Of a stretch of 64,000 bases of DNA, positions 15,795 to 23,867 are shown one piece after another. The notes beneath the pieces were generated by a model, which saw only the letters and a program-made list of their open reading frames with translations, was not told where the DNA came from and did not search any database. Where the stretch lies: assembly GCA_963667075.1 (NCBI GenBank), contig OY762938.1, forward strand, positions 2,046,001-2,110,000, in the 5' to 3' direction. The stretch's first letter is position 1. Every line of letters starts with the position of its first letter. The DNA comes from G963667075 sp963667075 (GTDB lineage Bacteria; Pseudomonadota; Alphaproteobacteria; Micavibrionales; Micavibrionaceae). Made by a program: the position numbers and the translations under genes.

Positions 15795-17258
15795 ATGCCG
15801 ATTTCTGAAAACACTATAAAACAGGTTAAAACGCTCGATACCTACAAAGCTGGTTTTGTTACGGATATAGAATCTGAAAAAGCCCCTAAAGGGTTGAATG
15901 AGGATATTATCCGTTTTATTTCTGCCCGTAATGAAGAGCCGGCGTGGCTTTTGGACTGGCGTTTAAAAGCGTATAAACGCTGGCTGAAAATGGAAGAGCC
16001 GGCATGGGGGTATGTGGATTTTCCAGAAATTGATTATCAGGATATTCATTATTATGCCGCCCCAAAATCCTTTAAAAACGCGCCTAAAAGTCTGGATGAG
16101 GTGGATCCAAAGCTGCTGGAAACCTATGAGAAGCTTGGGATTCCATTGAAAGAACGAGCTCTATTGGCAGGCGTGCAGCCTAATGTGGCTGTGGATGCGG
16201 TGTTTGATTCCGTTTCTGTCGCGACGACGTTTAAGGCAGAGCTTAAAAAAGCCGGTGTCATTTTCTGTCCCATTAGTGAAGCGGTAAAAGAATATCCCGA
16301 TCTCGTAAGGAAATATCTCGGGCGGGTGGTCTCTTATGCGGATAACAAGCATGCGTGTCTGAATTCGGCGGTGTTTACGGATGGCTCTTTTGTCTATGTG
16401 CCGGAAGGGGTGCGCTGTCCGATGGAGCTGTCTACGTATTTTCGTATTAATGAGCTGAACACAGGCCAGTTTGAACGGACCTTGATTATTGCAGATAAAG
16501 GAGCTTACGTTTCTTATCTGGAAGGCTGTACGGCTCCTATGAGAGATGAGCGGCAACTTCATGCGGCTGTGGTGGAAGTCATCGCGCATGATGATGCCGA
16601 AGTTAAGTATTCAACCGTGCAGAACTGGTATCCGGGGGATGAGAACGGCCGGGGTGGTATCTATAATTTCGTGACCAAGCGGGGGCTGTGCGAGGGCAGA
16701 AATTCCAAGATTTCCTGGACGCAAGTAGAGACGGGCTCTGCCATAACATGGAAATATCCGTCTTGTGTATTAAAGGGGGATAACTCTGTGGGTGAATTCT
16801 ATTCTGTGGCGATTACCAATAACATGCAGCAGGCAGATACTGGCACAAAGATGATCCATATGGGAGAAAATACGACGTCACGCATTATATCCAAAGGGAT
16901 TTCCGCCGGTAAATCATCGCAGACCTATCGCGGCCTTGTTAAAATTATGGGCGGAGCCAACGGGGCCCGGAATTATACGCAGTGCGATAGTTTATTGATT
17001 GGCGGTGACTGTGCTGCGCATACGGTACCTTATGTCGAATGTAAAAACCGTAGTGCTAATTGTGAGCACGAAGCGACCACCAGTAAAATTTCAGAGGATC
17101 AGCTTTTTTATTGTCGTCAGCGCGGCATGGGGGAAGAGGAATCCATCGGTCTGATCGTGAATGGCTTCTGCCGTGACGTTATGCAGCATTTGCCTATGGA
17201 ATTTGCTGTGGAGGCGCAAAAGCTTGTTGAAATCAGTTTAGAGGGAAGCGTGGGGTAA
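15795..17258 (+). CDS. sufB: Fe-S cluster assembly scaffold subunit SufB
   Basis: Core subunit of the SufBCD scaffold on which Fe-S clusters are built. 487 aa from ATG 15795, chosen because GAGAGG lies 5 bp upstream; ATG 15780 is in frame but poorer. Family blocks: MEEPAWGYVDFPEIDYQDI near 60, EGVRCPMELSTYFRIN near 215, GRGGIYNFVTKRGLC, and the C-terminal CEHEATTSKISEDQLFYCRQRG with conserved Cys, His and Glu. Length is normal. Directly followed by a micropeptide ORF (6-bp gap) instead of sufC, which begins only at 18674. Confidence 0.96.
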   Translation: MPISENTIKQVKTLDTYKAGFVTDIESEKAPKGLNEDIIRFISARNEEPAWLLDWRLKAYKRWLKMEEPAWGYVDFPEIDYQDIHYYAAPKSFKNAPKSLDEVDPKLLETYEKLGIPLKERALLAGVQPNVAVDAVFDSVSVATTFKAELKKAGVIFCPISEAVKEYPDLVRKYLGRVVSYADNKHACLNSAVFTDGSFVYVPEGVRCPMELSTYFRINELNTGQFERTLIIADKGAYVSYLEGCTAPMRDERQLHAAVVEVIAHDDAEVKYSTVQNWYPGDENGRGGIYNFVTKRGLCEGRNSKISWTQVETGSAITWKYPSCVLKGDNSVGEFYSVAITNNMQQADTGTKMIHMGENTTSRIISKGISAGKSSQTYRGLVKIMGGANGARNYTQCDSLLIGGDCAAHTVPYVECKNRSANCEHEATTSKISEDQLFYCRQRGMGEEESIGLIVNGFCRDVMQHLPMEFAVEAQKLVEISLEGSVG

Positions 17259-17264
17259 AATAGA

Positions 17265-17399
17265 ATGAAACGATTTACAGTTAATCCTATCGCTGCTCTG
17301 ATTGCCGAAGGTGATAAAAAATCTCTGTTGTTTGTTTTGGCTTTTGCTGTGATTGTGTATGGTGGAGCTGTCCTGATGAATTATTTTTTTGAGTCCTGA
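17265..17399 (+). CDS. 44-aa single-pass membrane micropeptide in the suf locus
   Basis: Begins 6 bp after the sufB stop. It encodes an N-terminal amphipathic part (MKRFTVNPIAALIAEGDKK) and one hydrophobic segment (SLLFVLAFAVIVYGG), ending NYFFES. GGGGT in the end of sufB is the only SD candidate. Position and spacing indicate cotranscription with sufB. No family recognised; it may be a membrane anchor or simply a small passenger gene. Confidence 0.55.
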   Translation: MKRFTVNPIAALIAEGDKKSLLFVLAFAVIVYGGAVLMNYFFES

Positions 17400-17423
17400 T
17401 AATGGTTTGAAAGGAGATATACA

Positions 17424-17768
17424 ATGAATTTTGTTGCCGGGAATGACTTAGATATCATGGATATACTTGATAAGTATATAGAAATGACGGAAGAGCTTTT
17501 ATCACTGCTTGAGCTTGGTGAGGCTGTGGATCCGGAACTAATTCAACAAAGTGAGCCCATCTCTGAAGGGCAGAAGATTTCCTCTATAAAGAAATATGAA
17601 AAGGCGTGCAGGGAGTTTGATGAACTTGTTGAGGAAATTAAACAAATTGCCGAAATTGAGCGACTGGAAAAGTTGAAAAGGCTCCAGAGCAGACTGGTTA
17701 AGCTGACAAAATTACATAACCTTCCTTTTAATCTCGTGTCTCAAGACAACGAACCTGAACCACAATAA
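17424..17768 (+). CDS. Helical 114-aa protein, related to the next gene
   Basis: Acidic, almost wholly helical protein with a very good SD (AAAGGAG, 7 bp before ATG 17424). The middle part, KKYEKACREFDELVEEIKQ, aligns with HYDKACKAFAARIDDMKGR of the next gene, and both continue with a Leu-rich helix and a short PF/LP tail. The general layout (long N-terminal helix, DxxxxSxxE turn, second helix) resembles small FlgN-like chaperones, but this is only a resemblance. It lies inside the suf locus on the coding strand with no Cys, so a direct role in clusters is not evident. Confidence 0.65.
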   Translation: MNFVAGNDLDIMDILDKYIEMTEELLSLLELGEAVDPELIQQSEPISEGQKISSIKKYEKACREFDELVEEIKQIAEIERLEKLKRLQSRLVKLTKLHNLPFNLVSQDNEPEPQ

Positions 17769-17827
17769 GGAACACTCTTTTATATCTTTACGATAAAACG
17801 GCAACTATGGAACAAGAGGAATTACAA

Positions 17828-18175
17828 ATGACGGAAGCAACACAAACATTACTGCCCGAGGCCCCGAACGAAGCCTTGAAAATGCTGATCAAGCTGACAA
17901 AAGAGGCTATTGCGGTTCTGGAAGCTGAAGATGAGGCTATAACACGCAACGATGCCGTGGCGTTTTCTGTGAATGAGCAAAATAAAATGGGGCGTTTTGA
18001 CCATTACGATAAAGCATGTAAGGCATTCGCTGCACGTATTGATGATATGAAAGGGCGGGTTGATGTGGCTCTGCTTGATGAGCTGGAGGCCCTTCAAGGT
18101 ACTTTAAAAAAGAATGCCGAAATGAATAATGTTCGCCTTGGTGCTATTTTGCCAAAAATCAGGGTGTCCAAATAA
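17828..18175 (+). CDS. Helical 115-aa protein, paralogue of the preceding gene
   Basis: Start at ATG 17828 supported by AGAGGA 8 bp upstream; ATG 17807 is in frame with a poorer SD. Acidic and helical: LIKLTKEAIAVLEAEDEAI, then VNEQNKMGRFDHYDKACKAF, then a Leu-rich third helix. The pattern of helix, polar turn and helix matches the 114-aa neighbour, so the two look like an old tandem duplication. FlgN-like helical chaperone is a possible but unproven class. Its 3' end overlaps the opposing gene at 18159 by 17 bp. Confidence 0.65.
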   Translation: MTEATQTLLPEAPNEALKMLIKLTKEAIAVLEAEDEAITRNDAVAFSVNEQNKMGRFDHYDKACKAFAARIDDMKGRVDVALLDELEALQGTLKKNAEMNNVRLGAILPKIRVSK

Positions 18176-18551
18176 TCAGGGCTGTGTCGGCTAGTATGCA
18201 GCTGGGCTCGGGTGCTATGTTGTTTATGGTCCTTAGGAAATTTTCAGGGTGATATTCGAAAGGGAACTTTTTAATGTGGTTTGTGACGAGGCTCAGTGCG
18301 CCGTGCTCTTTATCCGCTCTTGAAAAAAAGAGAGCTGTAAGATCATTATCCGGATTCCCTTTTGTATCAATCTCAAGGAAAACGTCCCCGTTTCCTTTAT
18401 CAATGGGAAGGCCTTTTAAAAGGGCACAGGCCTTATTTGCTTTTTCTTTGAAAAAGCCGCCATTATTGATGCGATGTTTATGCTGGTCCCATATTATGAT
18501 GAGGGATGGAATATGAACGGTTTTTTCCAATTTGCTTGGTATGCCAGTCAT
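18159..18551 (-). CDS. Uncharacterised 130-aa protein opposing the suf genes
   Basis: Minus-strand ORF filling the gap before sufC. Soluble, no signal peptide; the middle reads GDVFLEIDTKGNPDNDLTALF and the end CILADTALIIWTP. Start ATG 18551 has AAGG upstream. No family recognised. Being convergent with the helical pair and divergent from sufC (122-bp gap), it separates the suf locus into two transcription units. Protein-like composition supports a real gene, but similarity evidence would be decisive. Confidence 0.55.
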   Translation of the reverse strand: MTGIPSKLEKTVHIPSLIIIWDQHKHRINNGGFFKEKANKACALLKGLPIDKGNGDVFLEIDTKGNPDNDLTALFFSRADKEHGALSLVTNHIKKFPFEYHPENFLRTINNIAPEPSCILADTALIIWTP

Positions 18552-18673
18552 GTGATCTGCGCCTTATTTGGTTTTCATAACTTAACTAATGTATTGGAAA
18601 ATGACATGTAAAGTCAATATTTTGGTAGAAAATTTTAGAAAATGATATTCGACGCTATAATGAAAGAAAAAAT

Positions 18674-19411
18674 ATGTTAAAAATCAATAACTTGCACATT
18701 TCTGTTGATGGATCGGATATCCTGAGAGGGCTTGATTTAGAGATTAAGCCGGGGGAAGTGCATGCGATTATGGGGCCAAATGGTGCGGGCAAGTCTACAC
18801 TGGCTTATACGCTGGCTGGTAAGGATGGGTATGACGTAACACAAGGGGATGTGGACTTCGAAGGTGAAAACCTGTTTGCACTTACACCAGAGGAACGGGC
18901 AGCGAAAGGGGTTTTTCTGGCGTTTCAGTATCCTGTAGAAATTCCGGGCGTTACGATGAACCAGTTTTTAAAAACCGCGTTGAATGCGCAGCGCAAGGCG
19001 CGAGGAGAAGAACCGCTCGATGCGCTGGCGTTGCTTAAACGGATAAAGGCCAAGCAAAAAGAGTTGGGTGTAAGCGATGAAATTTTAAAACGGCCGGTCA
19101 ATGTCGGCTATTCCGGTGGAGAGAAAAAGCGTGCAGAAGTGCTGCAAATGGCGATGTTAGAGCCGAAATTCGCGGTTTTGGATGAAACGGATAGCGGATT
19201 GGATATTGATGCGCTCAAAATTGTAGCGCAAGGGGTGAATAATCTGCGAAGAGCTGATCGTTCTTTTCTTGTTATTACGCATTATCAGCGATTGCTGGAT
19301 TATATCGTACCGGATTATGTGCATGTTCTGGCTGATGGACGGATTGTACGTTCCGGCGGAGCGGATCTGGCGCAAACGCTTGAGGCAGAAGGATATGCGA
19401 ACATTGCCTGA
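18674..19411 (+). CDS. sufC: SUF ABC-type ATPase SufC
   Basis: Soluble ABC ATPase of the SufBCD complex. 245 aa. Walker A GPNGAGKST (about 34-42), Q-loop FQYPVEIPGVTMNQFL, SufC-type signature YSGGEKKRAEVLQ, Walker B FAVLDETDSGLDIDALK, and H-loop VITHYQRLLDYI. ATG 18674 has GAAAGAAAA upstream, a weak SD. It starts a second suf unit (sufC-sufD-sufS-sufT) that probably needs its own promoter in 18552-18673, since the gene before it is on the other strand. Overlaps sufD by 17 bp. Confidence 0.96.
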   Translation: MLKINNLHISVDGSDILRGLDLEIKPGEVHAIMGPNGAGKSTLAYTLAGKDGYDVTQGDVDFEGENLFALTPEERAAKGVFLAFQYPVEIPGVTMNQFLKTALNAQRKARGEEPLDALALLKRIKAKQKELGVSDEILKRPVNVGYSGGEKKRAEVLQMAMLEPKFAVLDETDSGLDIDALKIVAQGVNNLRRADRSFLVITHYQRLLDYIVPDYVHVLADGRIVRSGGADLAQTLEAEGYANIA

Positions 19412-20231
19412 GGTAAACGAAATTCTTATCCACAGGACCTGTGGACAAAACGGTGGAAAGATCGAGGATGTTCTATTTACAGCCGCGGAGTCCCGCCTGA
19501 ATATTGTCCTTGAAAAAGAGGCTGAATTGACGCTGATTGAGCGTCATTGCTCAGAAAAAGAGCAGGAAAAGGTCGTAAATATCGGTGTTTTGCTCAAAGA
19601 AGGTGCAAAACTGCATCATTATCGTTTTCAGGAAGACGATATCACTGCAAAACACAGAACGTCTTTAGCTGTTTCGTTGGCAGAGAATGCTTTTTATGAA
19701 GCTATTACGCTTACGAAAGGGGCTGTAGATAGTCAGTGTGATGTCGAGGCAGATCTTCTTGGCGAACAGGCTTCCTGCGTATTTAAAGAGATCAAGCTGC
19801 TTTCTGGTCAGCAAAAGGGAGCGTCCTCTTTTGTGGTAAGACATGATAGTCCTGATTGCACGTCCTCTCTTGAATGCCGTTCAGTGTTAAATGATACGGC
19901 TTTGGGAATTTTTGATGGTATCACACGAGTGAATAAAGAGGCGGACGGTACGAAAGCGTCTCAACTCTCAAAGGCTGTTTTGCTCTCTGACGGCACTGAA
20001 ATGAGAGCAAAGCCTGAATTACAGATCTATACAGATGATGTAGCTTGCGCCCATGGTGCGACAACCGGGCAGCTGGATGAAGAGCAGCTTTTTTATTTAC
20101 GGGCCCGCGGCATTCCCGAAGCGGATGCACGTGCTATCCTGATTGAAGCTTTCTTGTGTGAGGTTGTGGATAAGATTGTGGATGAGTCTGTGAAAAACGA
20201 AATAAAAGTTAAAATAGGGAGTGTTTTATGA
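19395..20231 (+). CDS. sufD: Fe-S cluster assembly subunit SufD
   Basis: Partner of SufB and SufC. 278 aa from ATG 19395, chosen for AGAAGG directly upstream; the open frame reaches back to 19269, but that part overlaps sufC and looks non-homologous. That makes it short for SufD (often 380-430 aa); the N-terminal helical domain seems absent and the beta-helix core retained. Core blocks: SLECRSVLNDTALGIFDG near 160-178, QLSKAVLLSDGTEMRAKPELQIY near 190-215, and VACAHGATTGQLDEEQLFYLRARG at about 217-240 with the conserved Cys-Ala-His. Overlaps sufC by 17 bp and sufS by 4 bp (ATGA). Confidence 0.92.
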   Translation: MRTLPEVNEILIHRTCGQNGGKIEDVLFTAAESRLNIVLEKEAELTLIERHCSEKEQEKVVNIGVLLKEGAKLHHYRFQEDDITAKHRTSLAVSLAENAFYEAITLTKGAVDSQCDVEADLLGEQASCVFKEIKLLSGQQKGASSFVVRHDSPDCTSSLECRSVLNDTALGIFDGITRVNKEADGTKASQLSKAVLLSDGTEMRAKPELQIYTDDVACAHGATTGQLDEEQLFYLRARGIPEADARAILIEAFLCEVVDKIVDESVKNEIKVKIGSVL

Positions 20232-21439
20232 GCTGGAAGCAAGATTTTCCTATTCTTTTCAAAGAGATGAACGGAAAACCTCTGACATTCCTTGACTCCG
20301 CTGCCAGTGCACAGAAGCCGCGTGCCGTTATTGCGTGTTTAACAGGTGCGATGGAAAATGAATATGCTAATATTCACAGAGGGTTATATAATTTTTCTCA
20401 GTCTGTAACTGAATCTTTTGAAGGTGTTAGAAAGCAGGTGAGAAATTTTATCGGCGCGGCAGCAGACAAAGAGATTATTTTTACGCGCAACGCAACAGAA
20501 TCCATTAATCTTGTGGCTGCCTCGTGGGGGGGAACACACCTGAAACAGGGCGATGAGATTATCCTAAGCGAGATGGAGCATCACGCCAATATTGTTCCAT
20601 GGCAACTCTTGCGGGACAGGATAGGTTTTCATATTAAGGTAATCCCTGTTCTTGATGATGGCGTTCTGGATATGGAAGCGTATAAGGCCTTGTTATCCAC
20701 AAGGACAAAACTCGTGAGTGTTGTGCATGTATCAAATGCACTTGGTACTGTAAATAATGTTAAAGAAATCAATAGAATAGCTAAGGATTTTAATCCAGAC
20801 ATTAAGGTTCTTGTTGATGGAACGCAATCAGTTGTCCACAGGGCTGTCCACATGGGCGAGCTTGATTGTGATTTCTTCGTGTTTACAGGGCATAAGCTAT
20901 ATGGTCCAACAGGCATTGGGGTGCTGTACGGAAAATATGACGTGCTGGAGTCTATGCCGCCCTATCAGGGGGGCGGTGATATGATTTCTTCTGTCTCCTT
21001 TGATAAAACGCAGTATCAGTTGCCGCCGGCTCGTTTCGAGGCTGGGACACCGCCTATTCTCGAAGTGCTTGGGCTTGGTGCCGCGCTGTCTTATTTGGAA
21101 TCGGTCGGGATGGATAGAATAGAAGCGCATGAGGCTAACATCCTGGCTTATGCTGCTAAAAAACTGCAAAGTATTGACGGCCTGACACCATATGGTACGG
21201 CACCCGATAAAGCCGGGGTGTTATCTTTCCGGCTTGAGGGGGGTGATGAAAGCGATGTGGCGCATATTCTTGATCAGATGGGGATCGCGGTGCGTACCGG
21301 ACATCATTGCTGTATGCCCTTGATGAATCGTCTGGGTATAAAAGGGACGGTCAGGGCTTCGCTTGCCATGTATTCGGAAAAAGAAGATATAGATCGTCTT
21401 GTGGAAGGCTTGCAGAAAGCCAGAGATATGCTGGGATAG
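20228..21439 (+). CDS. sufS: Cysteine desulfurase SufS
   Basis: PLP enzyme that supplies persulfide sulfur from cysteine to SufBCD. 403 aa, normal length. PLP Lys223 in FTGHKLYGP, His of EMEHHANIVPW (stacking on PLP), and active-site Cys361 in RTGHHCCMPLM, where Cys362 replaces the common Ala. Group II features (RTGHHC, short active loop) are clear. Start ATG overlaps the sufD stop as ATGA. A SufE or SufU partner gene is not in the window. Confidence 0.96.
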   Translation: MSWKQDFPILFKEMNGKPLTFLDSAASAQKPRAVIACLTGAMENEYANIHRGLYNFSQSVTESFEGVRKQVRNFIGAAADKEIIFTRNATESINLVAASWGGTHLKQGDEIILSEMEHHANIVPWQLLRDRIGFHIKVIPVLDDGVLDMEAYKALLSTRTKLVSVVHVSNALGTVNNVKEINRIAKDFNPDIKVLVDGTQSVVHRAVHMGELDCDFFVFTGHKLYGPTGIGVLYGKYDVLESMPPYQGGGDMISSVSFDKTQYQLPPARFEAGTPPILEVLGLGAALSYLESVGMDRIEAHEANILAYAAKKLQSIDGLTPYGTAPDKAGVLSFRLEGGDESDVAHILDQMGIAVRTGHHCCMPLMNRLGIKGTVRASLAMYSEKEDIDRLVEGLQKARDMLG

Positions 21440-21453
21440 AGAAGGGCGCGGCT

Positions 21454-21831
21454 GTGGAAAAAATAGAGGATAATTTTGAAGAAGAACTTTTGCGCACGCC
21501 GCCTTATGCGGAGGTGCCGGATGATAATCCCTTATGGCCAGCAATCAGGCGCGGGCTCTGTGATGTCTACGATCCTGAAATTCCTGTGAATTTGTATGAG
21601 CTGGGCCTTATCTACAAAGTGGACATACAACCAAACAAAAATGTCTATGTCCAGATGACGCTGACCTCTCCTGCCTGTCCGGTTGCGCAGGACATGCCCA
21701 TTATGGTGCGCGAGTCGATAAAAGAGGTTGAGGGGATCGGTGAAATAGAGGTTGAACTCATATGGGACCCACCCTGGACTCCCGCTATGATGGCCGAAAC
21801 CGCCCGTATGGAACTGAACATGTTTGGGTAG
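21454..21831 (+). CDS. sufT: SUF-associated DUF59/MIP18-family protein SufT
   Basis: 125-aa DUF59 protein, an accessory Fe-S maturation factor. Family motifs: IRRGLCDVYDPEIPVNLYELGLIY near 45-68 and MTLTSPACPVAQDMP with the conserved Cys; ends VELIWDPPWTPAMMAETARMEL as usual. The start is probably GTG 21454, with GAAGGG 8-13 bp upstream, 14 bp after the sufS stop; the open frame continues upstream inside sufS without support. Last gene of sufC-sufD-sufS-sufT. A sufA-type carrier, usually next, is not seen. Confidence 0.9.
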   Translation: MEKIEDNFEEELLRTPPYAEVPDDNPLWPAIRRGLCDVYDPEIPVNLYELGLIYKVDIQPNKNVYVQMTLTSPACPVAQDMPIMVRESIKEVEGIGEIEVELIWDPPWTPAMMAETARMELNMFG

Positions 21832-21895
21832 ATATAGTCATTTTGATCAAGAAGAATTTTTGACATAATTTTTATTTTCATATAAATTACCCCGC

Positions 21896-23155
21896 ATGTT
21901 TTTAGAAAGAGGATATAGCGCAGGTGTCGGGGCACCTATCACGACATCTCCGGCAGACATAACACCGGCAAATATCAGGCATAAGCTGATCAGTACTGGC
22001 GTGCCATGGGGGATCGAAATCATATCGCCTGATGATGCGATGGCGCGTATGATCGAAAATGGTTATGACCCTCGCTCCTGCTATGCCCCCCAAAATGTGA
22101 TAGAGCTGCGGCTGAAAGATCCATATGATCTTTGTTCCCTAACTTTGTTTCTAGAGCAAATTTATGCCTTCTTGCCGCAAGAAAATCTCTATAAAGTCTT
22201 TGGTGAATCTCATAAAATGAGCCCGCATATTATGGCGCAAGCCTGCACCATAGCGGCCCATCCCGAAACTGTTCTTTGCAATGAACAACCTGTCAATGAT
22301 CTCATAGATTATGCTCATCTGATTTACGCTTTATCTAAATCGTCCCTTGATCTGGAGGCTTTGGAAAAAGCGGACCCGCAAGGGCATTTATATGCGCAAG
22401 CGGTAATCACAAAGACGGCCTTTGATGCGCCGCTGGCGGTAAAGCATCGCTATCAAGCCGTTTTGAACGGTAACGGTTCTGTGGCTCTTGTTGATGCCAT
22501 GAAGAAAAGGAACGAGCATTATCTTGATGAATCTGATCCACTGGTCCGTGAGATGGTGCAGCGGCGATTTGGTGATAGTATCGATTTAACGCGTATGGAT
22601 CTGCCGTCTCATCCTAATACCCCGGAAAAGGATATACGCGGTGCAATAAGTCGTAACGATGTTATGGCCCGCCGCATTGTTTCAAAGGTATTTAATGCAG
22701 CCCCTGTTATTGGTACAGGCAGAGCTCATCTTGGTACAAAGGTTGATGGTGTTTCTTATGAAGACGCATTGCCTTGCTGTATTTTAAGGGAAGCAAAGGC
22801 GCAAGGCCAAAAAAATCCTGCCCTTGTCAGTGTGTTTTTTGAAACAACTCCCTATTCTTATACAGCAGAGCGCATCATGCCGCGCGGACATACCGCCGGA
22901 CATATCCCTGTTATTGTTCATAACTTTGCAGAAGATGAGCATGCATATGGTTCTTGTCTGCAAACACAACAACACTGCCTTGATCGCCTTGCGGCCTCTT
23001 TTGAAACAGCCGGGCAAACAGGGCATCCGGCTTATCAGGCTTTTAAAACACCTATAGGAAAAGATTATTTAGAAATGCGAGACACATTGCGTGTAAACCT
23101 TGGCATATCAAAAACCAGAGACCTGTTACATAAATTTTTACCATTCCGGTTTTAG
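21896..23155 (+). CDS. Uncharacterised 419-aa protein
   Basis: No family recognised. Soluble protein with no signal peptide. Notable parts: an N-terminal Ala/Pro-rich region (GAPITTSPADITPAN), a helical middle (DLIDYAHLIYALSKSSLDLEALEKADPQGHLYAQ, about 135-170), and a His-rich patch GHTAGHIPVIVHNFAEDEHAYGS near 330-350. Start ATG 21896, 64 bp after sufT. No convincing SD. It sits between the suf operon and a repeat-rich gap, in a run of orphan genes. A metal site is conceivable from the His patch but unproven. Confidence 0.7.
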   Translation: MFLERGYSAGVGAPITTSPADITPANIRHKLISTGVPWGIEIISPDDAMARMIENGYDPRSCYAPQNVIELRLKDPYDLCSLTLFLEQIYAFLPQENLYKVFGESHKMSPHIMAQACTIAAHPETVLCNEQPVNDLIDYAHLIYALSKSSLDLEALEKADPQGHLYAQAVITKTAFDAPLAVKHRYQAVLNGNGSVALVDAMKKRNEHYLDESDPLVREMVQRRFGDSIDLTRMDLPSHPNTPEKDIRGAISRNDVMARRIVSKVFNAAPVIGTGRAHLGTKVDGVSYEDALPCCILREAKAQGQKNPALVSVFFETTPYSYTAERIMPRGHTAGHIPVIVHNFAEDEHAYGSCLQTQQHCLDRLAASFETAGQTGHPAYQAFKTPIGKDYLEMRDTLRVNLGISKTRDLLHKFLPFRF

Positions 23156-23171
23156 CATTGGTGGATGTATA

Positions 23172-23180
23172 TATAGTCAT
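23172..23180. repeat. Isolated IS630-type end (TATAGTCAT)
   Basis: TATAGTCATTTA immediately to the left of the MITE copy matches the first nine bases of the IS630 element's left end (TAGTCATTT). It may be a remnant of an older insertion or part of a longer MITE variant. Confidence 0.35.
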
Positions 23181-23183
23181 TTA

Positions 23184-23374
23184 TAGTCGTCGCGATTTAA
23201 AATCGACTATGTCATACGAGCACTGTCATGCCCGCGAGAGAGGCCTTTTAGGCCGAACATAAACAGCGTGACTCCAGAACAAAGAGCACGGCCTATGCCG
23301 TGCACATTATTTGACTGGATACCGGATCGGTGTCCGGTATGACACCGCGCGTTGATTCTTCTTCTAAACAATTA
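23184..23374. repeat. MITE-like element, uninterrupted copy (about 191 bp)
   Basis: Nearly the same sequence occurs at 59074-60171, where it is split by an IS630 element. The left end TAGTCG..GCGATTT is followed by its near-inverse AAAATCGACTA. The interior has hairpins GGCCTTTTAGGCC, GCACGGC..GCCGTGC and ACCGGATCGGTGTCCGGT. The right end is degenerate here (AACAATTATAG, against AATGACTATAG in the other copy). TA dinucleotides flank both ends, as for IS630/mariner insertions. It has no coding capacity. Confidence 0.7.
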
Positions 23375-23385
23375 TAGAAACAGAA

Positions 23386-23421
23386 TCGCCCCTTATCGTC
23401 ATGCCGGACGTGATCCGGCAT
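23386..23421. repeat. Palindromic repeat with ATGCCGGA/TCCGGCAT hairpin
   Basis: Inverted repeat ATGCCGGA-5-TCCGGCAT (23401-23421). The stretch 23386-23416 recurs in inverted orientation at about 27933-27963 with one or two mismatches. The type is widespread in alphaproteobacterial intergenic DNA. Confidence 0.65.
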
Positions 23422-23614
23422 CCAGAGGGGTATTATAGCGCATGCCATATAAAATGATCATGGATTTATGCGCCATATTAAGGCCGCGCCAAAGAAACCA
23501 TATCGCGGTTCGATCCAAGTGGGGCTGCGTCTGCCCAAAGGTTTCATGGGCGTTTGAACGCAGACATAAATTGAATCAATTTTATGTCGTCTTGGCTATA
23601 CAATTTAGCTATAA
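23422..23614. other. Intergenic remainder without a supported gene
   Basis: Lies between the palindromic repeat and the terminator of the 44-aa ORF. A 65-codon plus-strand frame at 23442 has no SD and repeat-like composition, and was not accepted. It contains TATAGCGCAT, also seen at about 27999-28010. Confidence 0.5.
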
Positions 23615-23653
23615 GAGAAAAACACAAAAGGGCCGCTGAAGACAGTGGCCCTT
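23615..23653 (-). terminator. Rho-independent terminator after the 44-aa ORF
   Basis: Stem AAGGGCC / GGCCCTT (23628-23653) with an inner CTG/CAG pairing. On the minus strand it is followed by TTTTGTGTTTTTC. It ends the transcript of the small ORF at 23699 and probably of the two genes upstream of it. Confidence 0.75.
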
Positions 23654-23698
23654 GGTCAAAGTCGATTAGTTGATGCGTTACGTCAGCCTTTCGGCCAA

Positions 23699-23833
23699 TT
23701 AGCCACGTGTTGGCTCTGGCGCACCGAAAGTAAAGCGATTTGTGCTTTTCGGAATTTGGGTCATAGCTCTGCGAGCGTTATTCCCAAGAATAGCCAAATG
23801 AGCTCTTTGTCCTGCTGAACCTCTCTTAATCAT
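23699..23833 (-). CDS. Small basic ORF, 44 aa, unknown
   Basis: ATG 23833 with AGAGAGGTGATATT directly upstream (strong SD), 44 codons, then TAA and a strong terminator. The product begins MIKRGSAGQRAHLAIL and ends FTFGAPEPTRG: basic, Arg-rich, no membrane segment. It is 34 bp downstream of the 199-aa gene on the same strand. No family recognised. Possibilities include a small nucleic-acid-binding protein or a processed peptide; neither is shown. Confidence 0.6.
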   Translation of the reverse strand: MIKRGSAGQRAHLAILGNNARRAMTQIPKSTNRFTFGAPEPTRG

Positions 23834-23867
23834 AATATCACCTCTCTAATTTTTTACCCTTTAGTTA

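Noticed and set aside
23442..23639. 65-codon plus-strand ORF in the repeat-rich gap
   Set aside because: No SD, repeat-like origin, overlaps the terminator of the minus-strand small ORF.
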